NCBI RefSeq assembly: GCF_964186585.1
Contig: NZ_OZ075067.1
Coordinates: 1,302,001-1,366,000, forward strand
DNA: 64,000 bases
Direction of reading: 5' to 3'
From: Microbacterium sp. MM2322
Lineage (GTDB): Bacteria; Actinomycetota; Actinomycetes; Actinomycetales; Microbacteriaceae
The notes beneath the pieces were generated by a model. It was not told where the DNA came from and searched no databases. It worked only from the letters and a program-made list of their open reading frames with translations. A program made the translations under genes and the position numbers. The number at the start of each line of letters is the position of its first letter. Within the stretch, counting starts at the first letter, position 1. Below are positions 38,474 through 47,407 of the stretch, in pieces.

Positions 38474-39151
38474 GTGACGGACCCCATCAAGATCGACGTG
38501 TGGAGCGATATCGCCTGCCCGTGGTGCTACATCGGAAAAAGAAACCTCGAGACCGGCCTGGCGGAGGTGGCGACGGATGCCGACGCTCCCCGGGTGGAGG
38601 TGACCTTCCACTCGTACGAGTTGTCTCCTGACACCCCCGTCGACTTCGAAGGTACGGAGATCGACTTCCTCTCCCACTACAAGGGGATGCCGGCGGACCA
38701 GGTCGAGCAGATGCTCGAGCGCGTGACGGGCGTCGCCGCCGACGCCGGCCTCGGCTACCGATTCGACATCCTGAAGCACACCAACACGGTGAAGGCTCAC
38801 GAGCTGCTGCACTTCGCCAAAGAGCAGGGAATGCAGAAGGAGATGACCGAGCGTCTGATGTCGGCCTACTTCACCGAGGGCCGTCACGTCGGCCGCGTCG
38901 ACGACCTGGCTGACCTCGCCGCCGAGGCGGGTCTCGACCGCGAGGCCGCTCGCGAGGCACTCGAGTCGGGCCGCTACCTCGAGGCCGTACGCGCCGACCA
39001 GGCGCAGGCCCAGGCCTACGGCATCCAGGGCGTCCCGTTCTTCGTCATCGACGGCAAGTACGGCGTCAGCGGTGCTCAGCCCGCCGCCGCGTTCGCGCAG
39101 ATCGCCCGCCAGGTGTGGGCCGAGCGTGCGGAAGCACCCGCCGCCAACTGA
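38474..39151 (+). CDS. DsbA family oxidoreductase (FrnE-like)
   Basis: The 225-residue thioredoxin-fold protein has the redox motif CPWC at Cys15-Cys18 (SDIACPWCYIGKRN) and the cis-Pro loop GVPFFVIDGKYGVSGAQP. It lacks a signal peptide, so it acts in the cytosol, as in FrnE-type disulfide isomerases. The start GTG 38474 has no clear ribosome site. It converges with the peroxidase gene across a strong hairpin. Confidence 0.9.
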   Translation: MTDPIKIDVWSDIACPWCYIGKRNLETGLAEVATDADAPRVEVTFHSYELSPDTPVDFEGTEIDFLSHYKGMPADQVEQMLERVTGVAADAGLGYRFDILKHTNTVKAHELLHFAKEQGMQKEMTERLMSAYFTEGRHVGRVDDLADLAAEAGLDREAAREALESGRYLEAVRADQAQAQAYGIQGVPFFVIDGKYGVSGAQPAAAFAQIARQVWAERAEAPAAN

Positions 39152-39161
39152 CCTGAGAAGA

Positions 39162-39199
39162 ACGAAGGCCGCATCCCGGTGTCGGGGTGCGGCCTTCGT
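39162..39199. terminator. Bidirectional terminator, FrnE-like gene/peroxidase gene
   Basis: A 16-bp stem with one G.T pair (ACGAAGGCCGCATCCC with GGGGTGCGGCCTTCGT) and a 6-nt loop separates two convergent genes. Confidence 0.85.
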
Positions 39200-39213
39200 C
39201 ATTCGCGGGGGAG

Positions 39214-39708
39214 TCAGGCGAGAGCGCTCTCGATCGCGCTGATGACCTCGGGCTCGTTCGGCTTCGTCTGCGGGCGGAAACGGTGCAGCTCGCCGTCGCG
39301 AGTGACGAGGAACTTCTCGAAGTTCCACATGACCGGACCCTTCGCCCGCTCGGCGTTCGGGGTCTTCTTGAGGGCCTTGTACAGGGGAGCGGCGCTCGAC
39401 CCGTTGACGCGGACCTTGTCCATGATGGGGAAGGTGATGCCCCAGTTGACGGCGCAGTAGTCGAGGATCTCCTCCATCGACCCGGGCTCCTGACCCATGA
39501 ACTGGTTGCAGGGGAAGCCGATGACCTGCAGGCCGCGGTCGCCGTACTGGCGCTGCAGCTCCTCGAGCTGCTCGTACTGCGGTGCGAGCCCGCACTTGGA
39601 TGCGACGTTCACGATGAGGAACGCCTTGTCGCCGAACTCGCCGAGGGTCGCCTCCTTCCCGTAGGCAGTGACGAACGGGATGTCGCGAAGAGGGGGGATC
39701 TCGGTCAT
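39214..39708 (-). CDS. Glutathione peroxidase family thiol peroxidase
   Basis: The 164-residue protein has the peroxidatic Cys39 in NVASKCGLAPQY, the FPCNQF motif and WNFEKFLV, a Cys-type (not selenocysteine) GPx. Since actinobacteria use mycothiol and thioredoxin, thioredoxin is the likely reductant. TATCGT (minus 39720-39715) stands 6 nt before the ATG, and the spacer contains GGAG. An upstream extension of the frame is antisense to dusB and is not real. Confidence 0.93.
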   Translation of the reverse strand: MTEIPPLRDIPFVTAYGKEATLGEFGDKAFLIVNVASKCGLAPQYEQLEELQRQYGDRGLQVIGFPCNQFMGQEPGSMEEILDYCAVNWGITFPIMDKVRVNGSSAAPLYKALKKTPNAERAKGPVMWNFEKFLVTRDGELHRFRPQTKPNEPEVISAIESALA

Positions 39709-39771
39709 GTCTCCACGATAAGGCGCGGGCGGATGCCCGATGCGCTCGCCGTCTGGGAGAATGTGAAGGAT

Positions 39772-40932
39772 ATGTCCACGACCCTCGCACCCCCCGCGCC
39801 GCTGCGCATCGGGCCCATCACCCTCGACGCACCCGTCGTGCTGGCGCCCATGGCGGGAATCACGAACACGGCGTTCCGTCGCCTCTGCCGCGAGTACGGC
39901 GCCGGCCTCTACGTGAGCGAGATGATCACGACCCGCGCCCTCGTCGAGCGCAACGCCACGACGATGCGCCTCATCCGCCACCACGAGTCCGAGACTCCGC
40001 GTTCGATCCAGCTCTACGGCGTCGATCCGGCGACCGTCGAAGCCGCGGTCCGCATCATCGTCGAGGAGGACCACGCCGATCACGTCGACCTCAACTTCGG
40101 CTGCCCCGTGCCGAAGGTGACCCGCAAGGGCGGCGGCGCCGCACTGCCGTGGAAGACGGAGCTCTTCCGCGAGATCGTCGAGCGCGCTGCGAAGGCGGCG
40201 GGTGCCGTTCCCCTCACGGTGAAGATGCGGAAGGGGATCGATTCGGATCACCTGACGTACCTCGAGGCGGGCCGGATCGCCGAGGGCGCCGGTGTCGCTG
40301 CCGTCGCGCTCCACGCCCGCACCGCGTCCGAGTTCTACTCCGGGCACGCCGATTGGTCCGCGATCGCGAAGCTGAAGGAGACGGTCACGAGCGTGCCGGT
40401 CCTCGGCAACGGCGACATCTGGTCGGCAGAGGACGCCCGTCGAATGATGGCAGAGACCGGATGCGACGGTGTCGTGGTCGGACGCGGATGCCTCGGCCGT
40501 CCCTGGCTCTTCGGCGACCTCGCGCGCGAACTCGGCACCGGCCACGCGGCAGACCCGGTCGATGCGACCCTCGGCTTTGTCGCCTCCGCGTTCCGCCGCC
40601 ACGCGGAGCTCCTCGTCGAGTTCTTCGAGAGCGAGGACCGCGGCTGCCGCGACATCCGTAAGCACGTCGCGTGGTACTTCAAGGGGTACCCCGTCGGGGG
40701 AGACCTCCGGGCAAAGCTGGCGACGGCGTCGAGCCTCGACGAGATCGACGAGCTGCTTGCGACCCTCGACCTCGACGCGCCCTACCCGGGCGCCGCGGCA
40801 GAAGGCCAGCGCGGCCGCGCCGGAACGCCGAAGCGTCCGGCTCTGCCCGACGGCTGGCTCGACTCGCGGGAGATCGGGCACGCGGCATCCACCGCCCTCG
40901 CCGATGCGGAGCTCGACACCAGTGGCGGCTGA
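39772..40932 (+). CDS. dusB: tRNA-dihydrouridine synthase
   Basis: The 386-residue FMN enzyme reduces uridines in the tRNA D-loop. It shows APMAGITNTAFRRL, NFGCPVPKVTRKGGGAAL with the catalytic Cys, VKMRKGID, HARTASEFYSG and the GRGCLGRPW phosphate-binding motif. AAGGA 4 nt before ATG 39772 fixes the start. It overlaps or nearly abuts dgt, so a dusB-dgt-dnaG operon is likely. Confidence 0.93.
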   Translation: MSTTLAPPAPLRIGPITLDAPVVLAPMAGITNTAFRRLCREYGAGLYVSEMITTRALVERNATTMRLIRHHESETPRSIQLYGVDPATVEAAVRIIVEEDHADHVDLNFGCPVPKVTRKGGGAALPWKTELFREIVERAAKAAGAVPLTVKMRKGIDSDHLTYLEAGRIAEGAGVAAVALHARTASEFYSGHADWSAIAKLKETVTSVPVLGNGDIWSAEDARRMMAETGCDGVVVGRGCLGRPWLFGDLARELGTGHAADPVDATLGFVASAFRRHAELLVEFFESEDRGCRDIRKHVAWYFKGYPVGGDLRAKLATASSLDEIDELLATLDLDAPYPGAAAEGQRGRAGTPKRPALPDGWLDSREIGHAASTALADAELDTSGG

Positions 40933-40951
40933 GACGGTGACCGGAGCGAGC

Positions 40952-42301
40952 GTGGGCATCGCCGCCGGTCGTCCCACGGGCTACGACGACCACGACGCCG
41001 AGCGGTTCCACCCGGAGCGGCACCGATCCCTTCGAGACGGGTTCGCCCGCGACCGTGCTCGCGTGCTCCACTCCGCGGCCTTCCGGCGTCTCGCCGCGAA
41101 GACGCAGGTTCTGAGCCCGGCCAGCCCCGACGATTTCGCGCGGAACCGCCTCACGCACTCGCTCGAGGTCGCCCAGGTGGGTCGCGAGCTCGCGATCGCA
41201 CTCGAGCTGTCGCCCGACGTCGTCGACACCGCCTGCCTGAGTCACGACCTCGGGCATCCGCCGTTCGGGCACAACGGCGAACGCGCCCTCAACGACTGGG
41301 CCGAGGACATCGGGGGGTTCGAGGGCAACGCGCAGTCGCTCCGCATCCTCGCGCGGCTCGAGCCGAAGGTCGTCGACGACGACGGCGAGAGCTTCGGACT
41401 CAACCTGACCCGGGCGAGCCTCGACGCCACCTGCAAGTACCCGTGGACTGCGGATCACGCGATCCCCGATCCCGGCGGCCGGCAGAAGTTCGGGGTCTAC
41501 GCCGAGGACGAGGCCGTCTTCCACTGGATGCGCCAGGGTGCCCCCGGCCGGGTGCGGTGCATCGAGGCCGAGGTCATGGATCTCTCCGACGACATCGCGT
41601 ACTCCGTGCACGACTTCGAAGATGCTGTTCTCAACGGATACCTCGATCCTCGCCGCCTGGCCGACCCCCGCGAGCGTGAGTCGCTCCTGACGGCGATCCA
41701 AGCGTGGGTGGGCCTCGGCTTCAGCCGCGATGAGCTCGCCGATGCGCTGTACCGTCTGGTGCGGCTCCCGGAGTGGATGACCGAGTTCGACGGCACTCGC
41801 GCGTCGGTGGGTCGGTTGAAGAACCTCACCTCCGATTTCATCGGACGCTTCGCGCGCGCGGCGACGTCGGCGACGCGGGAGCACTACGACACCCCCGCGC
41901 TGACGCGATACCGCGGTCGGATGATGGTGCCCCGCGTCATCGAGGCCGAGATGGCGGTGCTCAAGGGCACCATCGGTGCGTTCGTCGTGTCGATCGACGG
42001 ACGCAAGGGGCTCTACAAGGAGCAGCGTCGTGTGCTCAAGCGCCTGGCATCGGCTCTGCTCGAGCGACCCGAGAATCTCGACCGCGTCCACGCCGTCGAC
42101 TTCGCGGCCGCGACGACGGATGCCGAGCGCAAGCGCGTCGTCGTCGACCAGGTCGCGACCCTGACCGACCGCTTCGCGATCGAGTGGCACGCGGCGCTCG
42201 TCGGTCCCGTCGATCTCCGCGAACTGGGACTGTGGCCGGCCGGGTCGCGTGCCGCCGCGAACCCCGGGTACGCGCTCCCTGAGCCGATCGAAGGCCTCTG
42301 A
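40952..42301 (+). CDS. dgt: Deoxyguanosinetriphosphate triphosphohydrolase-like protein
   Basis: The 449-residue HD-domain enzyme splits dGTP or other dNTPs to the nucleoside and triphosphate. The metal motif is seen as RLTHSLEVAQ and LSHDLGHPPFGHNGE, with the third Asp in MDLSDDIAYSVHDFED. The start is a choice among GTG 40922, 40937 and 40952; GGAG 5 nt before 40952 favours the last. Its stop overlaps the dnaG ATG (TGATG). The dgt-dnaG order is common in actinobacteria. Confidence 0.92.
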   Translation: MGIAAGRPTGYDDHDAERFHPERHRSLRDGFARDRARVLHSAAFRRLAAKTQVLSPASPDDFARNRLTHSLEVAQVGRELAIALELSPDVVDTACLSHDLGHPPFGHNGERALNDWAEDIGGFEGNAQSLRILARLEPKVVDDDGESFGLNLTRASLDATCKYPWTADHAIPDPGGRQKFGVYAEDEAVFHWMRQGAPGRVRCIEAEVMDLSDDIAYSVHDFEDAVLNGYLDPRRLADPRERESLLTAIQAWVGLGFSRDELADALYRLVRLPEWMTEFDGTRASVGRLKNLTSDFIGRFARAATSATREHYDTPALTRYRGRMMVPRVIEAEMAVLKGTIGAFVVSIDGRKGLYKEQRRVLKRLASALLERPENLDRVHAVDFAAATTDAERKRVVVDQVATLTDRFAIEWHAALVGPVDLRELGLWPAGSRAAANPGYALPEPIEGL

Positions 42302-44151
42302 TGGCGCGCATCCGGCAGGCGGACGTCGACGAGGTCAAGGCGCGGACCAACATCGTCGACATCGTCGGCGAGCGGGTCGCGCTGAAGTCTGCCGGTGTCG
42401 GCTCGATGAAGGGCCTGTGTCCGTTCCACGATGAGCGGAGCCCGAGCTTCAACGTCCGTCCGCAGGCCGGCTACTACCACTGCTTCGGATGCGGCGAGTC
42501 GGGCGATGTCTACTCGTTCCTCCGCGCGATGGATCACCTGTCGTTCACGGAGGCGGTCGAGCGTCTCGCGGCGCGCATCGGGTATCAGCTGCACTACGAG
42601 GACGGCGGTGCTGCACCCGAGACCAGCGGGCGCACCCGGCTCTACCAGGCGAACACAGCGGCCGCGGAGTACTTCCGCACACAGCTGGCGACGGCCGAGG
42701 CCGAAACCGGTCGTCGGTTCCTCGGCGAGCGGGGTTTCGATGCGGGAGCCGCTGCGCATTTCGGGGTCGGTTACGCCCCCAAGGGCTGGAACAACATGCG
42801 CGATGCGCTCCGTGCGCAGGGGTTCACGGATGAGGAGCTCGCCACGGCGGGACTCGTCTCGCAGGGACAGCGTGGCGTCTACGACCGTTTCCGCGGTCGC
42901 GTCGTGTGGCCGATCCGTGACCTCACCGGACAGACGATCGGCTTCGGTGCGCGCAAGCTCTATGACGACGATCAGGGCCCGAAGTACCTGAACACCCCCG
43001 AGACGCCCATCTACAAGAAGGCGCAGGTCCTCTACGGGCTCGACCTCGCGAAGAAGGACGTCTCTCGCTCGCACCGTGTCGTCGTCGTCGAGGGGTACAC
43101 CGACGTCATGGCGTGCCACCTCGCGGGCATCACGACGGCGATCGCCACCTGCGGTACCGCCTTCGGTTCGGACCACATCACCGTGCTCCGTCGGGTGTTG
43201 GGGGATGACAGCGCGGCGGGCGAGGTCATCTTCACGTTCGACCCGGATGCCGCGGGCCAGAAGGCCGCGCTGCGCGCCTTCGCCGACGAGAAGCGATTCG
43301 CCGCGCAGACCTACGTCGCGGTCGCGCCGGACGGGCTCGACCCGTGCGATCTGCGGCTCAACCGCGGCGACGGTGCCGTGCGCGCCCTGATGGACGCGAA
43401 AGCGCCGATGTTCGAGTTCGTGATCGATCAGAAGCTCGCCGGCTTCGATCTGCGCAGCGTCGAGGGTCGCGTCGGTGCGCTGCGGGCGGCTGCCCCCATC
43501 GTGGCGGAGATTCGCGACCCGTCGCTCCGCCCCGGGTACACGCGCGTGCTCGCCCGCAAGCTCGGGATGGACCTCAGCGAGGTGACGCCAGCCGTCGAGC
43601 GGGCCGCGCGGGGGAGTCAGGCGCCCCGCGGGCGAGGGCCCGCTGCCGCGGAGACGACGGACGAGACGCAGGCATCCGTCCGGGTGTCGGTGGCGACGTT
43701 GCCGCGAACAGCAAGCGTCACACTCGAGCGCGACGCGCTGATGGGCGTGCTGCAGTACGGGCACGTACTCGACGCCGATGAGGTGGATGCCGCACTCCAG
43801 ATTCCCATGGAGCACCCGGCTCTGGAGACCGTCCGCCAGGCGGTCGTCGCTCAGCCGGATCGCTCCCGTGTGGGCTGGTCGACGGCGGCGGTGGATGCCA
43901 CCCGCGAGCCCTACCGGGGGTTGGCGGCGGAGCTGTTGACCGCGTCGTTCCCGGCTCTCACGGAGATCGAGGCGAAGGCGTCCGCCCGCGCACTGTGCCT
44001 CCGCCTGCGCCTTCGCGCGATCGACCGCGAGAAGGCGGAACTTCTCGGAGCGGTCCAGCGGGTGTCCGCGGAGTCCGAGGAGGGTCGCTCGGTGCGTGTG
44101 GCGCTCCGCGACCTGGATCAGCGGCGACGGACTCTCGCCGAACTCGTCTGA
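42301..44151 (+). CDS. dnaG: DNA primase
   Basis: The 616-residue primase has the CHC2 zinc finger (CPFHDERSPSFNV … YYHCFGCGESGD), the N-terminal catalytic domain and a TOPRIM domain (VVVVEGYTDVMACHLAG, FDPDAAGQKAA). The C-terminal part is the DnaB-interacting domain, variable as usual. It synthesises RNA primers for replication. Confidence 0.97.
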   Translation: MARIRQADVDEVKARTNIVDIVGERVALKSAGVGSMKGLCPFHDERSPSFNVRPQAGYYHCFGCGESGDVYSFLRAMDHLSFTEAVERLAARIGYQLHYEDGGAAPETSGRTRLYQANTAAAEYFRTQLATAEAETGRRFLGERGFDAGAAAHFGVGYAPKGWNNMRDALRAQGFTDEELATAGLVSQGQRGVYDRFRGRVVWPIRDLTGQTIGFGARKLYDDDQGPKYLNTPETPIYKKAQVLYGLDLAKKDVSRSHRVVVVEGYTDVMACHLAGITTAIATCGTAFGSDHITVLRRVLGDDSAAGEVIFTFDPDAAGQKAALRAFADEKRFAAQTYVAVAPDGLDPCDLRLNRGDGAVRALMDAKAPMFEFVIDQKLAGFDLRSVEGRVGALRAAAPIVAEIRDPSLRPGYTRVLARKLGMDLSEVTPAVERAARGSQAPRGRGPAAAETTDETQASVRVSVATLPRTASVTLERDALMGVLQYGHVLDADEVDAALQIPMEHPALETVRQAVVAQPDRSRVGWSTAAVDATREPYRGLAAELLTASFPALTEIEAKASARALCLRLRLRAIDREKAELLGAVQRVSAESEEGRSVRVALRDLDQRRRTLAELV

Positions 44152-44211
44152 GACGCCGATACCTCATCTGCGACTCGGCCCGACTGGCGTCCGCAGGCGG
44201 GAGCGGAGAGG

Positions 44212-44988
44212 ATGGACCGCATGCCTCGAGTGACCGATCCGGATGCCGCGATCTTCTGTTCGGATCTGTCCATCGCTCGCGCCTCGGCCGACACGCGCGT
44301 CGTCGACGGGGTGTCGTTCCGCGTGCTGCCCGGTGAGACGATCGCCGTCATGGGGGCGACAGGGTCGGGGAAGTCGAGCCTCGCGTCATGTCTCGCAGGT
44401 GCCGACCATCGCGACCTGCGCGTCGTCGGCGGAACCGGAGAGGTCGCCGGGGTGTCATTGCGGGCGCGGGGGCGTGCGGGCCGCATCCGGAGCTATCGGA
44501 CGGGCCACCTGGGGCAGGGCGTGAATTCGGCACTGCCGTCGCGGCTGACGATCTCCGATATCGTCGCGGAACCGATCACCGCTCGCGACCGCAAGGTCAA
44601 TCAGCGCGCGCTCGCCCTCCGCGTCGCCTCGCTCCTGGACGAGCTGCAACTGCCGATCGGCGCCTCCGAGAAGTTTCCCTACGAACTGAGCTCCGGCATG
44701 CGTCAACGAGTCGCGATCGCCCGCAGCCTCGTGCTGGATCCGCAGGTGTTGATCGCAGACGAGCCCTACGCCAACCTCGACGTCGACGTCCGTCCCGCGG
44801 TGCGCGACGCGCTGCGTCGGCGGACGACGGGCGGAATGGCACTGCTCGTGGTCACCAATGAGCGGGAGCTCGTGACCGATCTCGACGCCCAAGTCCTCGT
44901 GTTGCGCGAGGGTCATCCCGTGGGGGTCGGCTCCCGTCTGGATGACGTGCGGTGGACGCCCGATGAGGCGACCCGCATCGGTGGCTGA
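44212..44988 (+). CDS. Orphan ABC transporter ATP-binding protein with altered H-loop
   Basis: The 258-residue ATPase resembles peptide/nickel-type subunits. It has Walker A GATGSGKSS, a Q-loop Gln in GHLGQGVNS, the signature LSSGMRQRVAIA and Walker B VLIADEPYANLD. The switch (H-loop) His is replaced: the segment reads LLVVTNEREL where THD is usual. No permease or binding protein is adjacent; dnaG lies upstream and tRNA-Asn downstream. GGAGAGG precedes ATG 44212. The role is unknown, and weakened hydrolysis is possible. Confidence 0.82.
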   Translation: MDRMPRVTDPDAAIFCSDLSIARASADTRVVDGVSFRVLPGETIAVMGATGSGKSSLASCLAGADHRDLRVVGGTGEVAGVSLRARGRAGRIRSYRTGHLGQGVNSALPSRLTISDIVAEPITARDRKVNQRALALRVASLLDELQLPIGASEKFPYELSSGMRQRVAIARSLVLDPQVLIADEPYANLDVDVRPAVRDALRRRTTGGMALLVVTNERELVTDLDAQVLVLREGHPVGVGSRLDDVRWTPDEATRIGG

Positions 44989-45014
44989 TGTCACGAGCAC
45001 CCCTCGGGCTTTGC

Positions 45015-45020
45015 TACGAT
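45015..45020 (+). promoter_or_regulatory. tRNA-Asn promoter -10 (TACGAT)
   Basis: TACGAT lies 29 bp before the mature tRNA 5' end, leaving a short 5' trailer for RNase P. Confidence 0.45.
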
Positions 45021-45049
45021 TGTGTGGTTGCCCGGTCACGGGTGACTGA

Positions 45050-45125
45050 TCCTCGGTAGCTCAATTGGCAGAGCAATCGGCTGTTAACCGATAGGTTCTT
45101 GGTTCGAGTCCAAGCCGGGGAGCCA
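45050..45125 (+). tRNA. tRNA-Asn (anticodon GTT)
   Basis: The cloverleaf is complete. The acceptor pairs TCCTCGG with CCGGGGA (one G.U). The anticodon arm CGGCT-GTT-AACCG puts GTT at 45083-45085. The T arm contains GGTTCGAGTCC, and the discriminator G is followed by an encoded CCA. Confidence 0.95.
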
Positions 45126-45130
45126 TACCC

Positions 45131-45164
45131 CGAAACCCCCGGTTCATCCGGGGGTTTCGCGTTT
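45131..45164 (+). terminator. Terminator of tRNA-Asn
   Basis: A perfect 12-bp stem CGAAACCCCCGG / CCGGGGGTTTCG with the loop TTCAT is followed by CGTTT. Confidence 0.85.
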
Positions 45165-45256
45165 CCGGCGCACCACGCGATGCGTGATTCGCAGCAGCAC
45201 CGACCGCGCCCGTGCTGTCGCCGCCGAGCCGGTCGCTGCCCTGACCGGGGATCCGA

Positions 45257-46009
45257 TCAGCGCAGGATGTTGACGCCCCGTCGCTCGAGTTCCCCGACGG
45301 TCTCGGCGTCTTCCGCTTCTCTGTCGACGACGATCCCGGCTACCGCATCGAGCGGCAGGATCAGATAGCGCGAAGCGGCCCCGACCTTCTCTGCGCTGCC
45401 CAGGACGAATGTCTCGCTGGCCCGGCCGGCGAGCGCGCGCTTCATCGCCGCTTCATCGGCGTCGCCGGTCGTCAGGCCGGCCTCGGGGTGGATTCCGGTG
45501 ACCCCGAGCAGGAAGCGGTCGGCGCTGATCGACTGAGCGGCTTCTACGGCGGCGGCACCGGATGCGACCGCCGAGTGCTTGAAGAGGCGACCGCCGAGGA
45601 TGATCACCTCGGCTCGATGCGACAGGAGGGCCGCCGCCACCGTCGGGCTATGCGTGATGATCGTGCATTCTCTGTCGGGGTCGAGCTCTCGGACGGTCGC
45701 GAGGGCCGTCGTGCCGCCGTCGATGATCACCGTGCTGCCAGGCTCGATGAGCTCCGCGGCGCGGCGCGCCACACGGGTCTTGCTGTCGGTGGCGACCGAC
45801 GCGCGAGTGCCGTAGTCCGCCACGGCAGGGGAAGCGGGCAGTGCGCCGCCGTACACCCGGACAGCCAGACCGGCGGCATCCAGTTCACGAAGATCCCGAC
45901 GGATGCTGTCCTCGGAGAGGCCCAACTCCGCAGCGAGCTCCTTCGCCACGATTCGTCCGTCCGTTCGGAGTCGGGTCAGCAGCAACTGTTTACGAGCGGC
46001 GGCGAGCAT
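45257..46009 (-). CDS. DeoR/GlpR family transcriptional regulator
   Basis: The 250-residue regulator has an N-terminal DeoR helix-turn-helix (AKELAAELGLSEDSIRRDLREL) and the sugar-phosphate-sensing domain (TVIIDGGTTALATVREL, GVTGIHPEAGLTTGDADEAAMKRAL). Family members usually repress sugar or nucleoside genes and respond to phosphorylated ligands. It is divergent from the DUF4406 gene, with 46 bp between the starts, so that gene is a likely target. Confidence 0.92.
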   Translation of the reverse strand: MLAAARKQLLLTRLRTDGRIVAKELAAELGLSEDSIRRDLRELDAAGLAVRVYGGALPASPAVADYGTRASVATDSKTRVARRAAELIEPGSTVIIDGGTTALATVRELDPDRECTIITHSPTVAAALLSHRAEVIILGGRLFKHSAVASGAAAVEAAQSISADRFLLGVTGIHPEAGLTTGDADEAAMKRALAGRASETFVLGSAEKVGAASRYLILPLDAVAGIVVDREAEDAETVGELERRGVNILR

Positions 46010-46020
46010 TCATGATCCTT

Positions 46021-46040
46021 CACGTTTGTGCATGTTTATG
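46021..46040. promoter_or_regulatory. Candidate DeoR-type operator (direct repeat)
   Basis: CACGTTTGTG and CATGTTTATG are imperfect ten-base direct repeats placed one helical turn apart, between the regulator and DUF4406 starts. They cover the -35 area of the DUF4406 promoter. DeoR-family repressors commonly bind such repeats. Confidence 0.4.
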
Positions 46041-46055
46041 TCTACTGTAGCGGGT

Positions 46056-46451
46056 ATGACATCTCCCACGCCGTCCCGCCCGCTGCTCATTCTCATCGCC
46101 GGTCCCTACGCATCCGGCACCGGGGGAGACCCCGCCCTCATGCAGCGGAACCTCGAGCGCCTCGAAGAGGCCGCGTGGCCGATCTTCGCGGCCGGTCACA
46201 TTCCGATGATCGGCGAATGGGTGGCGCTTCCCGTGCTCAGGAGCGCGGGGGGACATGGTCCGCTCGATCCGCTGGCGACGGAGGTCATGTACCCGACCGC
46301 GCAGCGCCTGCTCCAGCACTGCGACGCCGTCCTGAGGCTGCCCGGCGGGTCGCGGGGTGCCGATCAGGACGTCGCGATCGCCCGCGAACGCGGCCTCCCG
46401 GTGTACTCCACGATCGCCGAGATCCCGCGGATGCCGGAGATCAGCCGGTGA
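46056..46451 (+). CDS. DUF4406 domain protein (nucleoside 2-deoxyribosyltransferase-like)
   Basis: The 131-residue protein has the segments LLILIAGPYASG, GHIPMIGEWVALP, CDAVLRLPGGSRGADQDVAIARERGLPVY, like DUF4406 and the nucleoside 2-deoxyribosyltransferase superfamily. It may handle a nucleotide or nucleoside, but no substrate is known. TACTGT (46043-46048) lies 7 nt before ATG 46056, so a leaderless start is chosen; ATG 46038, in frame, would sit before the predicted transcription start. Its 3' end overlaps the convergent gene by 11 bp. Confidence 0.72.
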   Translation: MTSPTPSRPLLILIAGPYASGTGGDPALMQRNLERLEEAAWPIFAAGHIPMIGEWVALPVLRSAGGHGPLDPLATEVMYPTAQRLLQHCDAVLRLPGGSRGADQDVAIARERGLPVYSTIAEIPRMPEISR

Positions 46452-46830
46452 GTTGCGCGCGGATCTCGGCATCGCCGGAACCGCTCGCTGCCACGACGCG
46501 ATATGCGCTGATCCGCAGGAACTGGAACTCGGCGACGTTGACGTGTCGACGGGTCGCAGCGACGCCGCGCCACGGGCCCGTGTGCGTGCCGCCGGCTCGG
46601 AGGTGAGCGGCGACGCGGTCCTCCTCCGCGACCACCTGGATCGTCTTCCACCGCCAGTCGGGGAAGCCGTGGAAGAGGTCCGCCAGGTCCTCGATCCACG
46701 CATCGGCCCCACCGGGCAGGTGGGCGCGCCGGACTCCGGGGTCGAGGAGCTCGCGCACCGCCTCGAGGTCGTGACGGTTGCACGCGTCGAGGTACTCCTC
46801 GAACCACCCGTGCAGCTCCCACGGTTCCAC
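46441..46830 (-). CDS. SnoaL/NTF2-like protein (ester cyclase family)
   Basis: The 129-residue protein has the NTF2-like fold pattern: an N-terminal helix (WFEEYLDACNRHDLEAVRELLDPGVR), DLFHGFPDWRWKTIQVVAEEDRVAAHLRAGGTHTG and the final strand. SnoaL-like members include cyclases, isomerases and many proteins of unknown role. It lies 10 bp downstream of def on the same strand and overlaps the DUF4406 gene end to end by 11 bp. Confidence 0.78.
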   Translation of the reverse strand: MEPWELHGWFEEYLDACNRHDLEAVRELLDPGVRRAHLPGGADAWIEDLADLFHGFPDWRWKTIQVVAEEDRVAAHLRAGGTHTGPWRGVAATRRHVNVAEFQFLRISAYRVVAASGSGDAEIRAQLTG

Positions 46831-46840
46831 GAGTCAGGCC

Positions 46841-47407
46841 TCAGGCGTCGAGGTCGTCGAGGCCCGGCATCCAGCTCTGTCCGGGCTTTCCCCACCCGCG
46901 CTTGCGGGCGATCTTCTGCGCCGTCTTCCAGTCGGAGTCGGATAGCCGATCGATGTAGAGGATGCCGTTGAGGTGATCGAACTCGTGCTGCATGATGCGG
47001 GCACGCCACCCGTCCACGCGGATCTCGACGTGCCCGCCGTCGAGGTCGGTGCCGGTGACCATGACCTCATCGGCGCGGCGGAGAGGGAACCGCTCGCCGG
47101 GGAACGACAGGCATCCCTCGGATTCGTCGTCGGGGTCGGGCTCGCCGGGCTCCGGCGGCGACATCCACAGCTCCGGGTTGAGGATGACGCCTCGCCAGGG
47201 CTCACCCTCGTCGTCCTGATACGAGTACGTGTAGATGCGGAGCCCCACGCCCACCTGGGGGGCAGCGAGACCCACACCGGGCGCCGTGTCCATCGTCTCG
47301 AACATGTCGGCGACGAGCGTGCGGATGTCGTCCGTCACCTCAGCGACGGGAGCGGCGACGGAATGGAGGACGGGTTCGCCCATGATGCGAATCGGAAGTA
47401 CGGCCAC
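46841..47407 (-). CDS. def: Peptide deformylase
   Basis: The 188-residue metallohydrolase removes the formyl group from nascent chains. The three motifs are present: GVGLAAPQVG, EGCLSFPG and QHEFDHLNG (metal ligands Cys and two His). The insertion between motifs 1 and 2 (SPPEPGEPDPDDE) is seen in actinobacterial enzymes. The GTG at 47407 follows TAGGCT on minus (47419-47414) by 6 nt. Confidence 0.96.
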   Translation of the reverse strand: MAVLPIRIMGEPVLHSVAAPVAEVTDDIRTLVADMFETMDTAPGVGLAAPQVGVGLRIYTYSYQDDEGEPWRGVILNPELWMSPPEPGEPDPDDESEGCLSFPGERFPLRRADEVMVTGTDLDGGHVEIRVDGWRARIMQHEFDHLNGILYIDRLSDSDWKTAQKIARKRGWGKPGQSWMPGLDDLDA

